Below are positions 1 to 10,702 of a stretch of DNA of 64,000 nt, in pieces. The DNA is from Lampris incognitus (taxonomy: Eukaryota > Chordata > Actinopteri > Lampriformes > Lampridae), in the NCBI RefSeq assembly GCF_029633865.1, contig NC_079217.1:59958175-60022174 (forward strand). Direction: 5' to 3'. The notes under the pieces are model-generated. The model was not told the DNA's origin. It saw only the letters and a list, made by a program, of their open reading frames with translations, and searched no databases. Position 1 is the stretch's first letter. Every line of letters begins with the position of its first letter. The translations under genes were made by a program, and so were the position numbers.

Positions 1-123
1 GGGATCATTAATCTCACTGTTGTTCACATTAAAATGAAAGCAAAACATAGTGAAGCGTTTTCAACCTGCTGCCTCTGTCTACACATCAACACACATCTTC
101 ACACGCGACACAAACACAGTATA

Positions 124-124
<1 letters not shown>

Positions 125-177
<53 letters not shown>
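125..177. repeat. (CA)n microsatellite
   Basis: About 26 uninterrupted CA units lie in an RSF1 intron, ending some 70 bases before the acceptor of the first RSF1 exon visible here. Confidence 0.97.
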
Positions 178-179
<2 letters not shown>

Positions 180-246
180 TATGATTGAGCTGGTCATTCT
201 GTATTGTTGATTTTTTTTTTGGTTGCTGTTCCTCCTGTCTCCTCAG

Positions 247-295
247 GAGGGAGCGTCTGGTGTACGTGGGCATCAGCGTGGAGAACATCATCCCT
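247..295 (+). CDS. rsf1: RSF1 exon with YVGISVENIIP
   Basis: The acceptor is CCTCAG and the donor is GTAAGTG. The first base completes a codon from the previous exon and the exon ends on a codon boundary. It encodes RERLVYVGISVENIIP, a stretch highly conserved among Rsf-1 proteins. Confidence 0.93.
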
Positions 296-3200
296 GTAAG
301 TGAACCAGCGGTGTGCTCCTGCCCCCCTCTGGCACGATGTTGTGATGATCTCTGACAATACAGCTGGTCAGCCTTGTGATAATCTGCTGTCCAGGTCGTT
401 GACTTGCCGTTTGAATTTGCTCATACGGGGTATCTTCAACAAAACATCTTGTCATCTGGGTACTTTGGTCTGTTGACATGTCCACCCATCTTATTTGCAA
501 CTGTGTAAGGGTTATGGGGCGATAAATGTCTAACTACCACCAGTAGATGGTGTATATGTACAGGTAGATTCTGCTGTGTGATGTTCATGTTTAGGACTCT
601 ATTGAAATTAATCCTCGTGATTTTTATTAATGTTGTTTATGCTGATCGTAGTGTTAGTATAGTCATAGTATTATAGGGCTGGGGCGATGGTATAGTATTT
701 AGCACTATTTCCTCACAGCAACAGGGTCCTAGCTTTGATGTCAGCCCTTCTGAGTCGGGTAAACCTACTCGTGTTATTCCCAGTACGTGTTCTGCTGGTT
801 ACCTTCCGCAGTCCACAGCATGCATGTGAGGTAACTTGGATACCATACAATGCCCATAGGTATGAATGGTGCAGTGTTTCCCCCACCATAGTGATTCGTG
901 GGTGGCTGGCCCACCTGATGTTAGCAGCCCCCCAGTAGTAAACCTGGTACTGATCCACTTACTAACATGTCGGTGGTTACAGTAGAGGTCATCAGGCTAT
1001 GCTGTCATGATTGTACCGGTCCATACCTCAGGCAGCATCATCAACTAAACTCACCCGAACCTAGGGTCGTCCAGATGGCGTAGCGGTCCATTCTGTTGAC
1101 TGCCAACACGGGGATCGCCAGTTCGAATCCCCGTGTTACCTCCAGCTTGGTCGGGCGTCCCTACAGACACAATTGGCCGTGTCTGCGGGTGGGAAGCCGG
1201 ATGTGGGTATGCGTCCTGGTTGCTGCACTAGCGCCTCCTCTGGTCAGTCGGGGCACCTGTTCAGGGGGGAATAGCGTGATCCTCCCATGCACTACGCCCC
1301 CCTGGTGAAACTCCTCACTGTCAGGTGAAAAGAAGCAGCTGGCGACTCCACATGTATCGGAGGAAGTATGCGGTAGTCTGCCGCCCTCTCCGGATCGGCG
1401 GAGGGGGTGGAGCAGCAACCAGGATGACTCGGAAGAAGGGGGTAATTGGACAGGTACAATTAGGGAGAAAAAAAGGGGGGGGGCTAAAAAATAATTTTTT
1501 TTTTTAAATCACCCAAACCAGCCTTGAGAGGGATGTACTGAGGAAGACTGCTGTGACTGTTTCACAGGGTTGATACAGGGAAAACATGGTACATTTGAAA
1601 ACACAGTTTCCAGGCCCTGGAAAAGTTGTGGAAAATCAGGATTTTGTAAAAGTTTTGGGGAGGTCCTGGGAATCTGACTGAAATAGCATCAGCTCTGTTA
1701 AAGACTGATTGACCAATGAAAAATAAATGTTGGCGTGAGGCTTTAAAATGTTTTTGCTGTGTGTTCACGCCACAGCTTGTCTCAGTATGCTAACATGTGC
1801 CTCCACTAGCTAGCTTTCATATCAGTTTGCTAGCTAGCTAATCAGCAGTATACAAGGCAGTTTCAACAGTTGCTGTCTTCAAATAGACAAGTACAAAATA
1901 TGATTTGTGTAAGTTGCTGGTTCATATACAACATTTGAAATCTAGACTGACTTTCACATCATATGTCGTGTTAAAACAGACCTTTTCAGGGGCGACTCTG
2001 ATAAATAGTTCCTTTTCGACATGGAAATAAGCCAACGCGTGTGAAGAAGTGGTGGAAAAATCAATGGAAGTCATTGAAAAGTCAATGGTGAAAAAGTTCA
2101 TGAACTCTGGTTACAGGAGGGAGATGATGAGGAAGAAGAGGAGAAATCGGAGAAGAAAAAGGATTCCAAAAAGAGCAAGAACCTGGGCAGGCGATCCACT
2201 AGAACCAGGAAGTGCATTAGCTACAGGTGGGTGTGGCCTATCGGACAAGAGAATGGGGAGGGGACTGGGATGAGTGACAGATACAATCTGGACTGTTCAG
2301 TAGGTTTGTGGCGATGGCGTATGGTTACTTTTGAAAAGGATTGTGGAGATTCACAGTTGAAGTTAAAATATCCCAGTGAGGGGCATCCGGGTGGCATGGT
2401 GGTCTAGTCTGTTGTCTACCAACATGGGGATCGCCAGTTCGAATCCCCTTGTTACCTCCGGCTTGGTCAGATGTCCCTACAGACACAACCGGCCGCGGCT
2501 GCGGGTGAGAAGCCGGATGTCGGTATGTGTCCTGGTCGCTGCACTAGCGCCTCCTCTGGTCAGTAACTGGGGGGAATAGCGTGATCCTCCCACACGCTAT
2601 GTCCCCCTGGTGAAACTCCTTACTGTCAGGTGAAAAGAAGCGGCTGGTGACTCCACATGTATCGGAGGAGGCATGTGGTAGTCTGCAGCCCTCCCCGGAT
2701 TGGCAGAGGGGGTGAAGCAGTGACCAGGATGGCTCAGAAGACTGGGGTAATTGGCCAAGTAGAATTGGGGAGAAAGGGGAGTCGCACCAGCAGAAAGTAG
2801 CATCTTCCTTGTCTTACTTTGGGGGGGAAAAAAGAAGAAAAAAGACGGGAGCAATACTCTCTTACCAACTAAGAACTTCAGTTAAGATGTTGTTAAGTGG
2901 TCAGGTTTCTCATTCCAGTCATCTCTTCATGAGTGGATTTTACCAGGTAGTTCAACTCTCTCCGACTAAAGGCGTGTGAATTCATGCCGGGTTTCCACTT
3001 GCCTTGGAAAACCAGGAAATTTACAGAGTAGTTTTTCCAGTCACGGAAAACACCTGGAAAAGGATAAAATGGAACAATTATCTTGGAAATATGATTGGGG
3101 TCACGGGGAATTGTCAAGTTTGGTTATAAAACCTATTTTTTACCCGCTGAGATTGCATATTTTTAACATTTTTAGGTGAGGTTATGTATTTTCCCTGTGG

Positions 3201-3444
3201 AGATGTCCCAACTTTACTGACATTTTTGGCGGTATGTTCAGTAACGCAGTCCATGTAGAGACCGCTGATACTGAACAATATGACCTTCTTTTAGGAGCGG
3301 CTGTCATCTCTGTACAAGCAAAAGCGGTGGAAAATGTTCTTGAAAAGTCCTGGAAAAGGATTTCTTCTAAAAAACTGTTGGAACCAAACTTGTAATGAAA
3401 TCTATTGGTTTGGTGTTCACTTATGACTGTACATACTACTACTG

Positions 3445-3480
<36 letters not shown>

Positions 3481-6400
3481 TCGGCTGCTCCCGTTAGGGG
3501 TTGCCACAGCGGATCATCCATTTCCATCTCTTCCTGTCCTCTGCATCTTCCTCTGTCACACCAGCCACCTGCATGTCCTCCCTCACCACATCCATAAACC
3601 TCCTCTTTGGCCTTCCTCTTCTCCTCTTCCCTGGCAGCTCCATATTCAGCATCCTTCTCCCAATATACCCAGCATCTCTCCTCCACACATGTCCAAACCA
3701 TCTCAATCTTGTCTCTCTGGCTTTGTCTCCAAACCATCCAACCTGAGCTGTCCCTCTAATATACTCCTTCCTAATCCTGTCCTCCTTCATCACTCCCAAT
3801 GAAAATCTTATCATCTTCAACTCTGCCACCTCCAGCTCCACCTCCTGTCTTCTCATCAGTGCCACTGTCTCCAAACCATACAACATAGCTGGTCTCACAA
3901 CCAGAATATTTGATGAAGACATTACATGGTTTTGGGGAAACATCTGATGATGGACCTGTTTTGAGGGAAGTGCAGGTTGTGATAGAATACTGAGGCGGTT
4001 GTGAAAATGTGCTGCGTGGAAATCATTTTCATTTGTGATATATTGTTAACAAAGGGGAACTGGTTTGGCAGAAATTAAATAAAGAACTCTACAGTTTTAG
4101 GGGGGTCGTCCGGGTAGCGTGGTGGTGTATTCCGTTGCCTACCAACACAGGGATCGCCGGTTCGAATCCCCGTGTTACCACCGGCTTGGTCGGGCGGGCC
4201 TACAGACACAACCGGCCGTGTCTGTGGGTGGGAAGCCGCATGTGGGTATGTGTCCTGGTCGCTGCACTAGCGCCTCCTCTGGTCGGTCATGGCACCTGTT
4301 CAGGGGGGAGGGGGAACTGGGGGGAATAGCGTGATCCTCCCACGCGCCAAGCCCCCCTGGTGAAACTCCTCACTGTCGGGTGAAAAGCGGCTGGTGACTC
4401 CACATGTATCGGAGGAGACGTGGTAGTCTGCAGCCCTCCCCGAATCGGCAGAGGGGGTGGAGCAGCGACTGGGACGGCCCAGAAGAGTGGGGCAATTGGC
4501 CAAGTACAGTTGGACGAAAAAGGGGGGAAAATCCCAAAAAAAAAAAAAAACCCAACTCTACAGTTTTGACATGGCAGAAATTGTTGTGTTTCGCAGGTTT
4601 GATGACTTTGATGATGCCATCGATGAAGCCATAGAAGAAGACATTGGGGAGCTCTATGGAGGAGGTGAGAAGAATAGATGAAAGAGAGATTGAAAACCCA
4701 AACGAGCATGTGCTCGATAGACTGGGTTTATTTTTATCCGCCGAGACAAAACTCACGACTTTGTCGCATGGCGAGGAAAGTGTGGTTAGTGTTAAGCTGT
4801 GGTTGTCGATGTAGGTGCGGGTCGGGGGAAAGACATGTCCACCATCCTATCAGAGGAGGGTAAGGAGCAGCAGCGGCCAATCAGAAGCCCGGCCTGTTCC
4901 ACCCTTAACAGGAAGAGGCGGAGACTAAATGACCTGGAGAGTGACAGCACAGACGCAGAGAGCGAAGAGGAGTTCATGCTTAGCAACAGGTACCACACAC
5001 AGACCCACACTTCTGAAGGGCATGTTGAGGATGTCTGGAGGAAACTTCTCAGCCGGTGGTAAAAAATGTTGACTTGAAAGATGAACTGCGGAAATGTTTT
5101 GCCAGTAGTAGCGCTACTGCGCAAATTGGGCCCCTGTGCATAACGAAAACACAAACGTCACAGGACTTTGAAGCGCAGCCCTTCTAAAACACCCAGTTTC
5201 CCCTCATCTCACAAGGTTGTTGAGTCAGGAGTCTGACGGTGTAGGAAATGGCGGATCCGAAGTAAGTTGGTCGCGGTCGACGTGCCGCTCTCTGTTGCTT
5301 TTCAAAAATGAAATCCGATCACAACCAGTGCAGACAAGGAGAACACATCGAAACACCAGGTGTAAGTGCAAGGGATGTGACTGAATCATGTATCATTCAG
5401 ATAGAAGTCACATGACACCAGGAGTAAATTCTGTCTCTCTGCCCGTCTCTTTCCCTCTCAGTCTTTACCCGACTCGCCGTCTCTCGCTCTCTCTGTACGT
5501 TGAGCTGTGGTTTACATCTGTCTTCTGTCTCATCAGCTCAGAGGAAGAGGAGTTTGGCCTGTCAGGGGGAGAAGGTAACGCCGATGACGAGGACGTGGGC
5601 AGCGACATGGGCAGCTTGGCCAGCAGAGGGCGCTCCAGACGGGCCCCGCGGCACGTGCTGAAACACAGACTCTCCAGGACCCAGTGCAGGGCGGGGAAAC
5701 GCCTGAGACGGCGAAGAAGACCGTCGTCTGAGGAAGAGGAGGACGAGAGTGAGGAAGAGTTGGGTCAGTTGAAAAAAGGGGTCGTCTTTTTGCAGCCTTA
5801 CAGTCGATACAAGAAGTTCTGAAGTTCTAGATCAGACTGAAAAGAAGCAAAAACAAGCAATCGGATGGTTAAAAAAATATATATCAGAGACAGTAATTCT
5901 AAAATTCTCTCCCCCTAGACTCGGAGCAGTCCAGCGACATGGCTGACAGCGAGGGGGACAGGAAGAGGCGGGGCCTAAGGCGGGGCCAGCGCCAGCAGGT
6001 CAACTATTGCGAGACATCCGATTCCTCTGACAACTCGCAGGCCTCCACCAATCAGAAGAAGGTTAAGTCCGCCAGCAGACAACGCAAGCAGCTCCTCTCC
6101 AGCGACTACAGCGATGGTCAGTTCAGCAGGGCCGGCTAACAAGTCAAGATTATCCTCTGTTGTAAAAATGAAAACAAATATGATGGGTGGGAACGGTCCA
6201 CCCTGTCCATCACAGTAACAGATCATTCTCAATTATAACACAACCCCTGTTTGAATGCCTAGCTCCAGGGCATCTTGGCAGTTGCCGTCGAATAAAAGAA
6301 AGTTCTCCGGGTGTTGTCAGCCAGCTTTTGAACGAGTGACCTCCTCGTTTCATTGCCCAGACTTATGTTAAACGCTGCTCCTATACAACAGGACGGGTTA

Positions 6401-7323
6401 AATGCAGAAAACAAATTTCAGTGTAACTGTAAAACTGTACAGTGACAAAATAAAGTGGCTTTCTTCTCTTCTCCTTCCGTTTTTCCCCTATCTGTCCAGC
6501 TTCAGCCTCTTCCAGAGACTCAGAGGATGAGGATGATGATTATGAAGAAGAGGAGGAAGAACAACGGCGAGGGAGACCGAAGAGGCGGTTGAGAGAGGGG
6601 GATGACTTCAGGAGCAGGAGGAGGAGACTGAAGAGGAAACGACGAGAGGATGACGATTATGAAGAGGAGGAGGAAGATGAACGGGCGAGAAAGAGACGGC
6701 TGAAACGGAGACAAGCGGAGGAGGAGGAGGTAGAGCATGAGAAGAGAAGGAGATGGTTGAAGAGAAAGGAGAGGGAGGAGGAAAAGGACCTGGAGAAGAT
6801 GGGGCGGGGGAGGCGGAGAGAGTTGCTGTCCCAGCAGAGGCGACGGAGACTCGCTCAGATGCTGAAGAAACGACGGCCCTCCACCGACGGGGAGGAAGAT
6901 GAAGATGAGGAGTCTCAGGAGTCTGAAACGTCATCGTCCGAGGAGGACCGGCCGATCCGCAAGAGACTCAACCGCATCGACTCCGATGACGACGACAACG
7001 AAGAGGAAGAGGAGGACGGAGAGCAAGAGACGATGACCAAAAAGTCGTCCTCTGTAGAGGGGAAGTCTCACCGTGATGACGACGACGATGATGATGATGA
7101 TGCTCAGGAAAAGGGGAGGGGCTGCAGCCCGTCCCCAACAAACGGACACAGGACCTCCAGAGGCCCAGCGAAGCCTGGGGCTGGGAGTCCAGCTGCACCC
7201 ACGGACAGTGCAGCCTCGGGCGGGCGCGGAGGCCACAACGGCCCCTTACCTTCAGCGGACGCAGAGAACGAGCGGGGCCAGGCGGACTTGTTAGACTCTG
7301 CCCAGGACCGTCTGCAGTCGTGA
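247..7323 (+). CDS. rsf1: RSF1, remodeling and spacing factor 1 (3' part of gene, seven coding exons)
   Basis: Rsf-1 is the large histone-binding subunit that pairs with the SNF2H (SMARCA5) ATPase in the nuclear RSF chromatin-assembly and nucleosome-spacing complex. Exons seen: 247-295, 2117-2226, 4597-4664, 4815-4989, 5537-5763, 5919-6116 and 6500-7323. All have AG/GT borders and matching phases, and together give 1651 nt with one open frame ending in TGA, so 549 C-terminal residues. Landmarks recalled from vertebrate Rsf-1 occur in the right order: YVGISVENIIP, KKKDSKKSK, RRSTRTRKCISYR, FDDFDDAIDEAIE, GRGKDMSTIL and RRRLNDLESDS, followed by long Glu/Asp and Lys/Arg tracts. The N-terminal region and PHD finger lie before the window. 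Introns hold three copies of SINE family A, an RTE fragment and a SINE tail. The identification is from memory of the family; confidence is high. Confidence 0.94.
1063..1505 (+). repeat. tRNA-derived SINE, family A, copy 1
   Basis: A near full-length copy. The tRNA-like head has an A-box-like stretch (GTAGCGGTCC) and B box AGTTCGAATCC. The shared body follows (GGGAAGCCGGATGTGGG, GCGCCTCCTCTGGTC, GACTCCACATGTATCGGAGG), and the 3' end is an A/G-rich tail. It lies in an RSF1 intron. The same family recurs at least nine more times in this window. Confidence 0.93.
1506..2116. other. RSF1 intron remainder
   Basis: This stretch is A/T-rich intronic DNA with runs of the type TGGAAAAG that recur near 3000-3370. 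It probably belongs to a degraded DNA-transposon family that I cannot name. No RNA gene or extra exon is apparent. Confidence 0.5.
2117..2226 (+). CDS. rsf1: RSF1 exon with RRSTRTRKCISYR
   Basis: The acceptor is TTACAG and the donor is GTGGGT. It starts on a codon boundary and ends after two bases of an Arg codon. It encodes an acidic run, then KKKDSKKSKN and RRSTRTRKCISYR, matching the Rsf-1 core. Confidence 0.94.
2380..2780 (+). repeat. tRNA-derived SINE, family A, copy 2
   Basis: It has the same body as copy 1. The B box is AGTTCGAATCC near 2434 and the tail ends at the GGGGAGAAAGGGG segment. A short deletion removes part of the G-rich middle present in other copies. Confidence 0.92.
2960..3370. 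repeat. Degraded dispersed repeat with TGGAAAAG motifs
   Basis: Several copies of CTGGAAAAGGAT-like words and their complements occur here and near 1600-1650. This suggests one old, partly palindromic interspersed element. Ends and class cannot be fixed. Confidence 0.4.
3431..3940 (-). pseudogene. LINE (RTE-like) 3' fragment with GTA-repeat tail
   Basis: On the minus strand the end of a reverse-transcriptase ORF is readable: GLETVALMRRQE, LRWFGHVWRRD, KRRFMDVVRED and GVTEEDAEDR. A (GTA)n tail at 3431-3479 follows. This C-terminal pattern is typical of RTE-clade LINEs of fish. No polymerase motif remains, so the copy is 5'-truncated and inactive. A second copy lies at 20560-21347. Confidence 0.8.
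4085..4567 (+). repeat. tRNA-derived SINE, family A, copy 3, with target-site duplication
   Basis: The SINE body spans about 4099-4553 and ends in an A-run. It is flanked by a perfect 14-bp direct repeat, AACTCTACAGTTTT, at 4085-4098 and 4554-4567. That is the hallmark of LINE-mediated insertion. The A-box segment (TAGCGTGGTGG) and B box (GGTTCGAATCC) are both present. The right duplication ends only 29 bases before the first base of an RSF1 exon. Confidence 0.95.
4597..4664 (+). CDS. rsf1: RSF1 exon with FDDFDDAIDEAIE
   Basis: The acceptor is TTTCGCAG and the donor is GTGAGA. The 68-nt exon encodes the conserved acidic segment FDDFDDAIDEAIEEDIG and ends in GGG codons. Its frame joins both neighbours. 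Confidence 0.93.
4815..4989 (+). CDS. rsf1: RSF1 exon with GRGKDMSTIL
   Basis: The acceptor is CGATGTAG and the donor is GTACCA. It encodes GAGRGKDMSTILSEEGKEQQ, then RKRRRLNDLESDSTD and an acidic end, matching the Rsf-1 order. Confidence 0.93.
5537..5763 (+). CDS. rsf1: RSF1 exon, acidic/basic region
   Basis: The acceptor is CTCATCAG and the donor is GTCAGT. It encodes SSEEEEFGLSGGEG, a basic block rich in Arg (GKRLRRRRRPS), then SSEEEEDESEEEL. Borders are set by phase continuity with both neighbouring exons. Confidence 0.9.
5919..6116 (+). CDS. rsf1: RSF1 exon with basic QxQVNY block
   Basis: The acceptor is CCCCCTAG and the donor is GTCAGT. It encodes DSEQSSDMADSEGDRKRRG, then RQQVNYCETSDSSD, the counterpart of the KRQINY block in human Rsf-1. 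Confidence 0.9.
6345..6480 (+). repeat. 3' tail of interspersed repeat family C
   Basis: The segment with CTCCTATACAACAGGACGGG, GTTAAATGCAGA and GACAAAATAAAG matches the ends of the elements at 30016-30470 (minus) and 60940-61425 (plus). It is a truncated SINE-like copy in an RSF1 intron. Confidence 0.65.
6500..7323 (+). CDS. rsf1: RSF1 terminal coding exon
   Basis: The acceptor is CTGTCCAG and the stop is TGA at 7321-7323. The 824-nt exon is dominated by Glu/Asp and Arg/Lys runs, including a run of Asp codons at 7074-7103, and carries RKRLNRIDSDDDD, the counterpart of KRLHRIETDEEES in human. The last residues (DLLDSAQDRLQS) differ from the mammalian C-terminus. Confidence 0.92.
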
Positions 7324-7608
7324 TGGCTGTGTTTGTGTAACTAAATCTGGCGATTATTTTTTCTTTCTTTCTTTCTTTTAATTTTCTTGCCTTTCACCAA
7401 GGACCATCTTTAAAAAAAAAACGGATCACTCTCTCTGTCTCTCTCTCTCTCTCTCTCGCTCTTCATTGTTACTGTTGTAATGTGGTTGAGTGCTATCCAC
7501 CGAGACATGGGTCACAACAGAATCTACCTATAACCCGCCTGATATCTCCCCTGGCAGAGAGTAACCGCCAGCCAGCCGGACCAAAGGCAGCACTTCCTGT
7601 CCTGACGG

Positions 7609-7639
<31 letters not shown>

Positions 7640-7903
7640 CATGCAGCCCAGAATGGGCTACACACTGTTGGGCAGATGGATGCGCTCATAAACAGAAACA
7701 TTTTTTGGATGAGCCTTGGTCCTGAGATGGGGCTTATAATTCACCTAATTTTGGACCGTCAGCTCCAGAAGCAGTGGTCCGATCATAGCATACCTCTTTT
7801 TTTAAAGCACTTCATTGTTCTCATGGCACTTACCAACCCCAAACCAAGTTCACCGAGTGGTCCGCCGTCAAACCGATCACCCAACTGCTGACGCCAACAT
7901 GAC

Positions 7904-7987
<84 letters not shown>

Positions 7988-8940
7988 GTCAAGTAAATTT
8001 CATTTGTATAGCCCAATATCACAATATTGAGCTATAATATCTATCTATCTGTTGCTGACTTGGGTCTTCGACTGTGTCGAGTACGAACATTTTCTTCCTC
8101 CCCTGAGGATCCTTTATGGCCGATTGCTTACAGGCTCAACGTGTAAGTAAATACAAATTAGTGCCCGGTGATACCTGGAGAATATCAAGTCTGGCCGACG
8201 GACAGATAAACACATATTTGGTATTTTCCGGGGCAGGTAGAGGGTCCAGCGGGCCCCTCCCCAGGTGATCTGTAACGGACGTCTGTTTTTCCGAGATACG
8301 GCGGAGACCTGTGACAGCTGAGTCAGCAGAGGTGTTCGGTTTGGCCAGCGGCCGCTCGGCCTTCCCATGTCTTCACAGAGCCTTGTGTTGTCCGCTGTAC
8401 ATACTTTGCCTGTACGCTTTTCTTTTTTTTTTTTTTCTTTCTTGTAAGATAGTAGATGTTCTGTTCTCTCTTAGTCCTCTTGTAAAATATAGTGTTATAT
8501 TTTCTATATATGAAGGAGGAGGAGGAGGATAGATGCTGCTGCGAGCAACGGATCGGATTGACGGGGTTTCAGACGTGCATTCATCGGCGGTTAAGTTGTC
8601 CGTTTTTGTTTGTTTGAGAATCTCCGGCCTTCTCTCGGGCCTACGGTCACACATGGGCGAATGCGGGCGAGCGGACGCCGCCTGCCGAGGCGGAATTCGT
8701 ACCCTTGTCGTGCCGAGTGTGGGACGGTGCAGGATGCGGCGCACACAGACATCAGCTTGCTGGCTCGTAGTCCGTCGGAGTGGTTGTGGTTGTGGGTCCA
8801 CACGCGAGCGGTTGTTGGTTCTGCGACGGGACAATGTGCACTGAAGTCCGGAGAAAGACAAATGTTGTCACTTAGTGGTCTCACTTTGTACATGTTATCG
8901 TAGTTTGGTGGACAAGCACGGAGGAAGAACATCAGTGTAC
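7324..8940 (+). other. Probable RSF1 3' UTR
   Basis: Downstream of the stop the DNA holds a (CT)n run, a short CA repeat (7609-7640), a (CTAT)n array (7906-7987) and a T-rich stretch near 8420. I find no AATAAA before 9517. An ATTAAA lies near 14704 with GT-rich DNA after it. RSF1 3' UTRs are long in mammals, so the transcript may run that far, but this is inference. Confidence 0.4.
7906..7987. repeat. (CTAT)n microsatellite
   Basis: About 20 perfect CTAT units, followed directly by a 50-bp fragment of repeat family D (TTTGTATAGCCCAATATCAC) and a further short CTAT run. Confidence 0.97.
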
Positions 8941-8944
8941 AAGT

Positions 8945-9486
8945 TACACCGATCAACCAATACATTATAACGAGGTTGAGGCCGGTGGCGCGTGTCAAAG
9001 TGGCGTCCACATGGATGCCAGGACCCCAGGTTTCCCAGCAGAACATTGCCCAGAGCGTCACACTGCCCCCACCGGCCTGCCTTCTTCCCACACTGCATCC
9101 TGGTGCCACCTCGGCCCCAAGTTGTAGGAGCTTTGGTGGTGGACAGGGGTCTTCATGGTCTCTCTGAGTGGTCTGCAGCCACACAGCCAGCATCCACTTT
9201 TCCACCTGTGGGGTCGGACCAGACGGGCTAGCCTTCGCTCCCCACGCACATCAGTGACACTTGGGCGTCCATGACCCTGTCCCCGGTTCACCGGTTGTCC
9301 TTCCTTGGACCACCTTTGGTAGGTACTGACCACTGCTTACCAGGAACACCCCTGTCGTTTTGGAGACGCCCTGACCCAGTCGTCCAGCCATCACAATTTG
9401 TCCCTTGGCCAAGTCGCTCAGATCCTTACGCCAGCGCTTCCCCCCCCCCCCCTAGTACCAGCGTAATGGCTTGGCTGATCGGTGTA
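8945..9486 (-). mobile_element. Tc1/mariner DD36E (Incomer-like) element, internally deleted
   Basis: The ends are inverted repeats (TACACCGATCA at left, TGATCGGTGTA at right) bounded by TA, as in Tc1/mariner. Minus-strand reading gives transposase N-terminal pieces such as STYQRWSKEGQPV, VRGERRLARLVRPHR and WHQDAVWEE. These match the longer copy at 53011-54651. The catalytic C-terminal half is missing, so this is a non-autonomous relic. Confidence 0.87.
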
Positions 9487-10403
9487 TATTTGTATACCAC
9501 AAAATATGAATCGATATGAATAAATGTTCCATTTATTTACGTTCGATGCCCGTCTCCCGACTCGCTGCCAGCCGGGCAGCATCTCTCTCCCGTGGGGCAG
9601 TTTGTAGTTTTCAGGGGCGATGTCGTACAATAGACACAGCAACAATCAGTCTCCTCCACCCCCTGGCTCACTGAGAAAACTACAGCCAATCACAGCCAAG
9701 TGGTGGTTGGGGGGAGGGGTCAATCACACGCGCGTCTTCGCTTGCTGGTTAAGGCTGCGGATTCGCCGGTCGTCAACAGTTCACCGGAGTTGAACTCCAC
9801 GCCAACAGGTGGCGCAAGTTTCTGGGGGGGGGTGAACGTTTCATTTAGCCCCTTCGCTCGCGCAGAACGGAAGGAACGCGAGGCGAGTCCTCGCCCCCGG
9901 GCATTCCGCCCATCTGTGACCGTACTGGAAAATTCGCGGAGCACGTTCGGTGTCGCGGGCGGGGGGCGGGGCGAGGGGAGGGGGGGGGCACAGTGTTACA
10001 GAAAAACATGAATACTGCTTATTTTCAGTCTTCAGTGTTTCTATCTAAAGGTTTTAACGTTTCACATCTCCTAGATTAGTCTTGTTTAGAGTTTTTCAGA
10101 AGGAATCCAGTAGTTTTGTTTTTTTTTTTGTTTTTTTTTGTGTGTGTGGGTGTGTGTGTGTGTGTGTGTGTTGGGTTGCAAAACGGATTCAGTTTCCAGC
10201 CAAGTAATCCCGAATCTCTGGTTTGTGGCTGGTCTGTTTGTCTACGCTCTTCTAAAAGAAAAAACAAAACAAAAACCTTTCCTCTGGTAAAATTGAAAAA
10301 GTGGCGGCTCCACGTGGTGGTGGGGGGGTTTAGTTAGCCACCTCAGAAAGACGTCAAAGTATTTTATCTTGTTTTGTGTGCCGTAGTGCTCGTTTCGACG
10401 CAT
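9487..10403. other. Unassigned stretch with GC-rich patch and GT repeat
   Basis: It contains a CpG-rich patch (about 9700-10005) with a CCAAT motif near 9687, then T/G-rich DNA including a short GT repeat (10139-10170). A promoter is possible but no exon can be tied to it. Confidence 0.35.
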
Positions 10404-10546
10404 TGTAACGACCACGGATGTGTACGCTCGCTAGCCCTTGGCTAACTGGTCGGGTCCTTTAGTCGACTGGTTAACGTGGTGCGGGGGATCCGGGTTCGCG
10501 TCCCGGCTGCGGCGGTTCCCGGCTGCCCCTCCCCAAAGTCGCTACA
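10404..10546 (+). mobile_element. Solo LTR-like copy of tRNA-bearing TRIM family 2
   Basis: It begins TGTAACGACCACGGATG and ends GTCGCTACA. It contains CTAGCCCTTGGCTAAC, an A-box-like TAGTCGACTGG and a B-box-like GGTTCGCGTCC. Related copies lie at 19232-19382 and 42347-43190. Confidence 0.65.
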
Positions 10547-10702
10547 GTGTTGCCGGTACAAATTTCTGACCCCACTGGCGGAAAATATTGCTTGTTTCAA
10601 GAAAAGTGTGCTTATTTCTCGATTATATAACGTTTGTTTCAAAGGGGGAAATAAATCTTAAAAGTAGAAACTGGATTTGAGAATATTTTCTAGAGTAAAT
10701 AT

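Noticed and set aside
1063-1140. Possible real tRNA genes in the SINE heads
   Set aside because: The A- and B-box segments are present, but the stems do not pair as in a functional tRNA and the same head is fused to a conserved SINE body each time.
3395-3802. Plus-strand open frame over the first LINE fragment
   Set aside because: It is the antisense of the RTE-like coding sequence plus its triplet-repeat tail.
8533-8861. GC-rich open frames on both strands after RSF1
   Set aside because: They overlap each other, lack family signals and lie in the probable 3' UTR.
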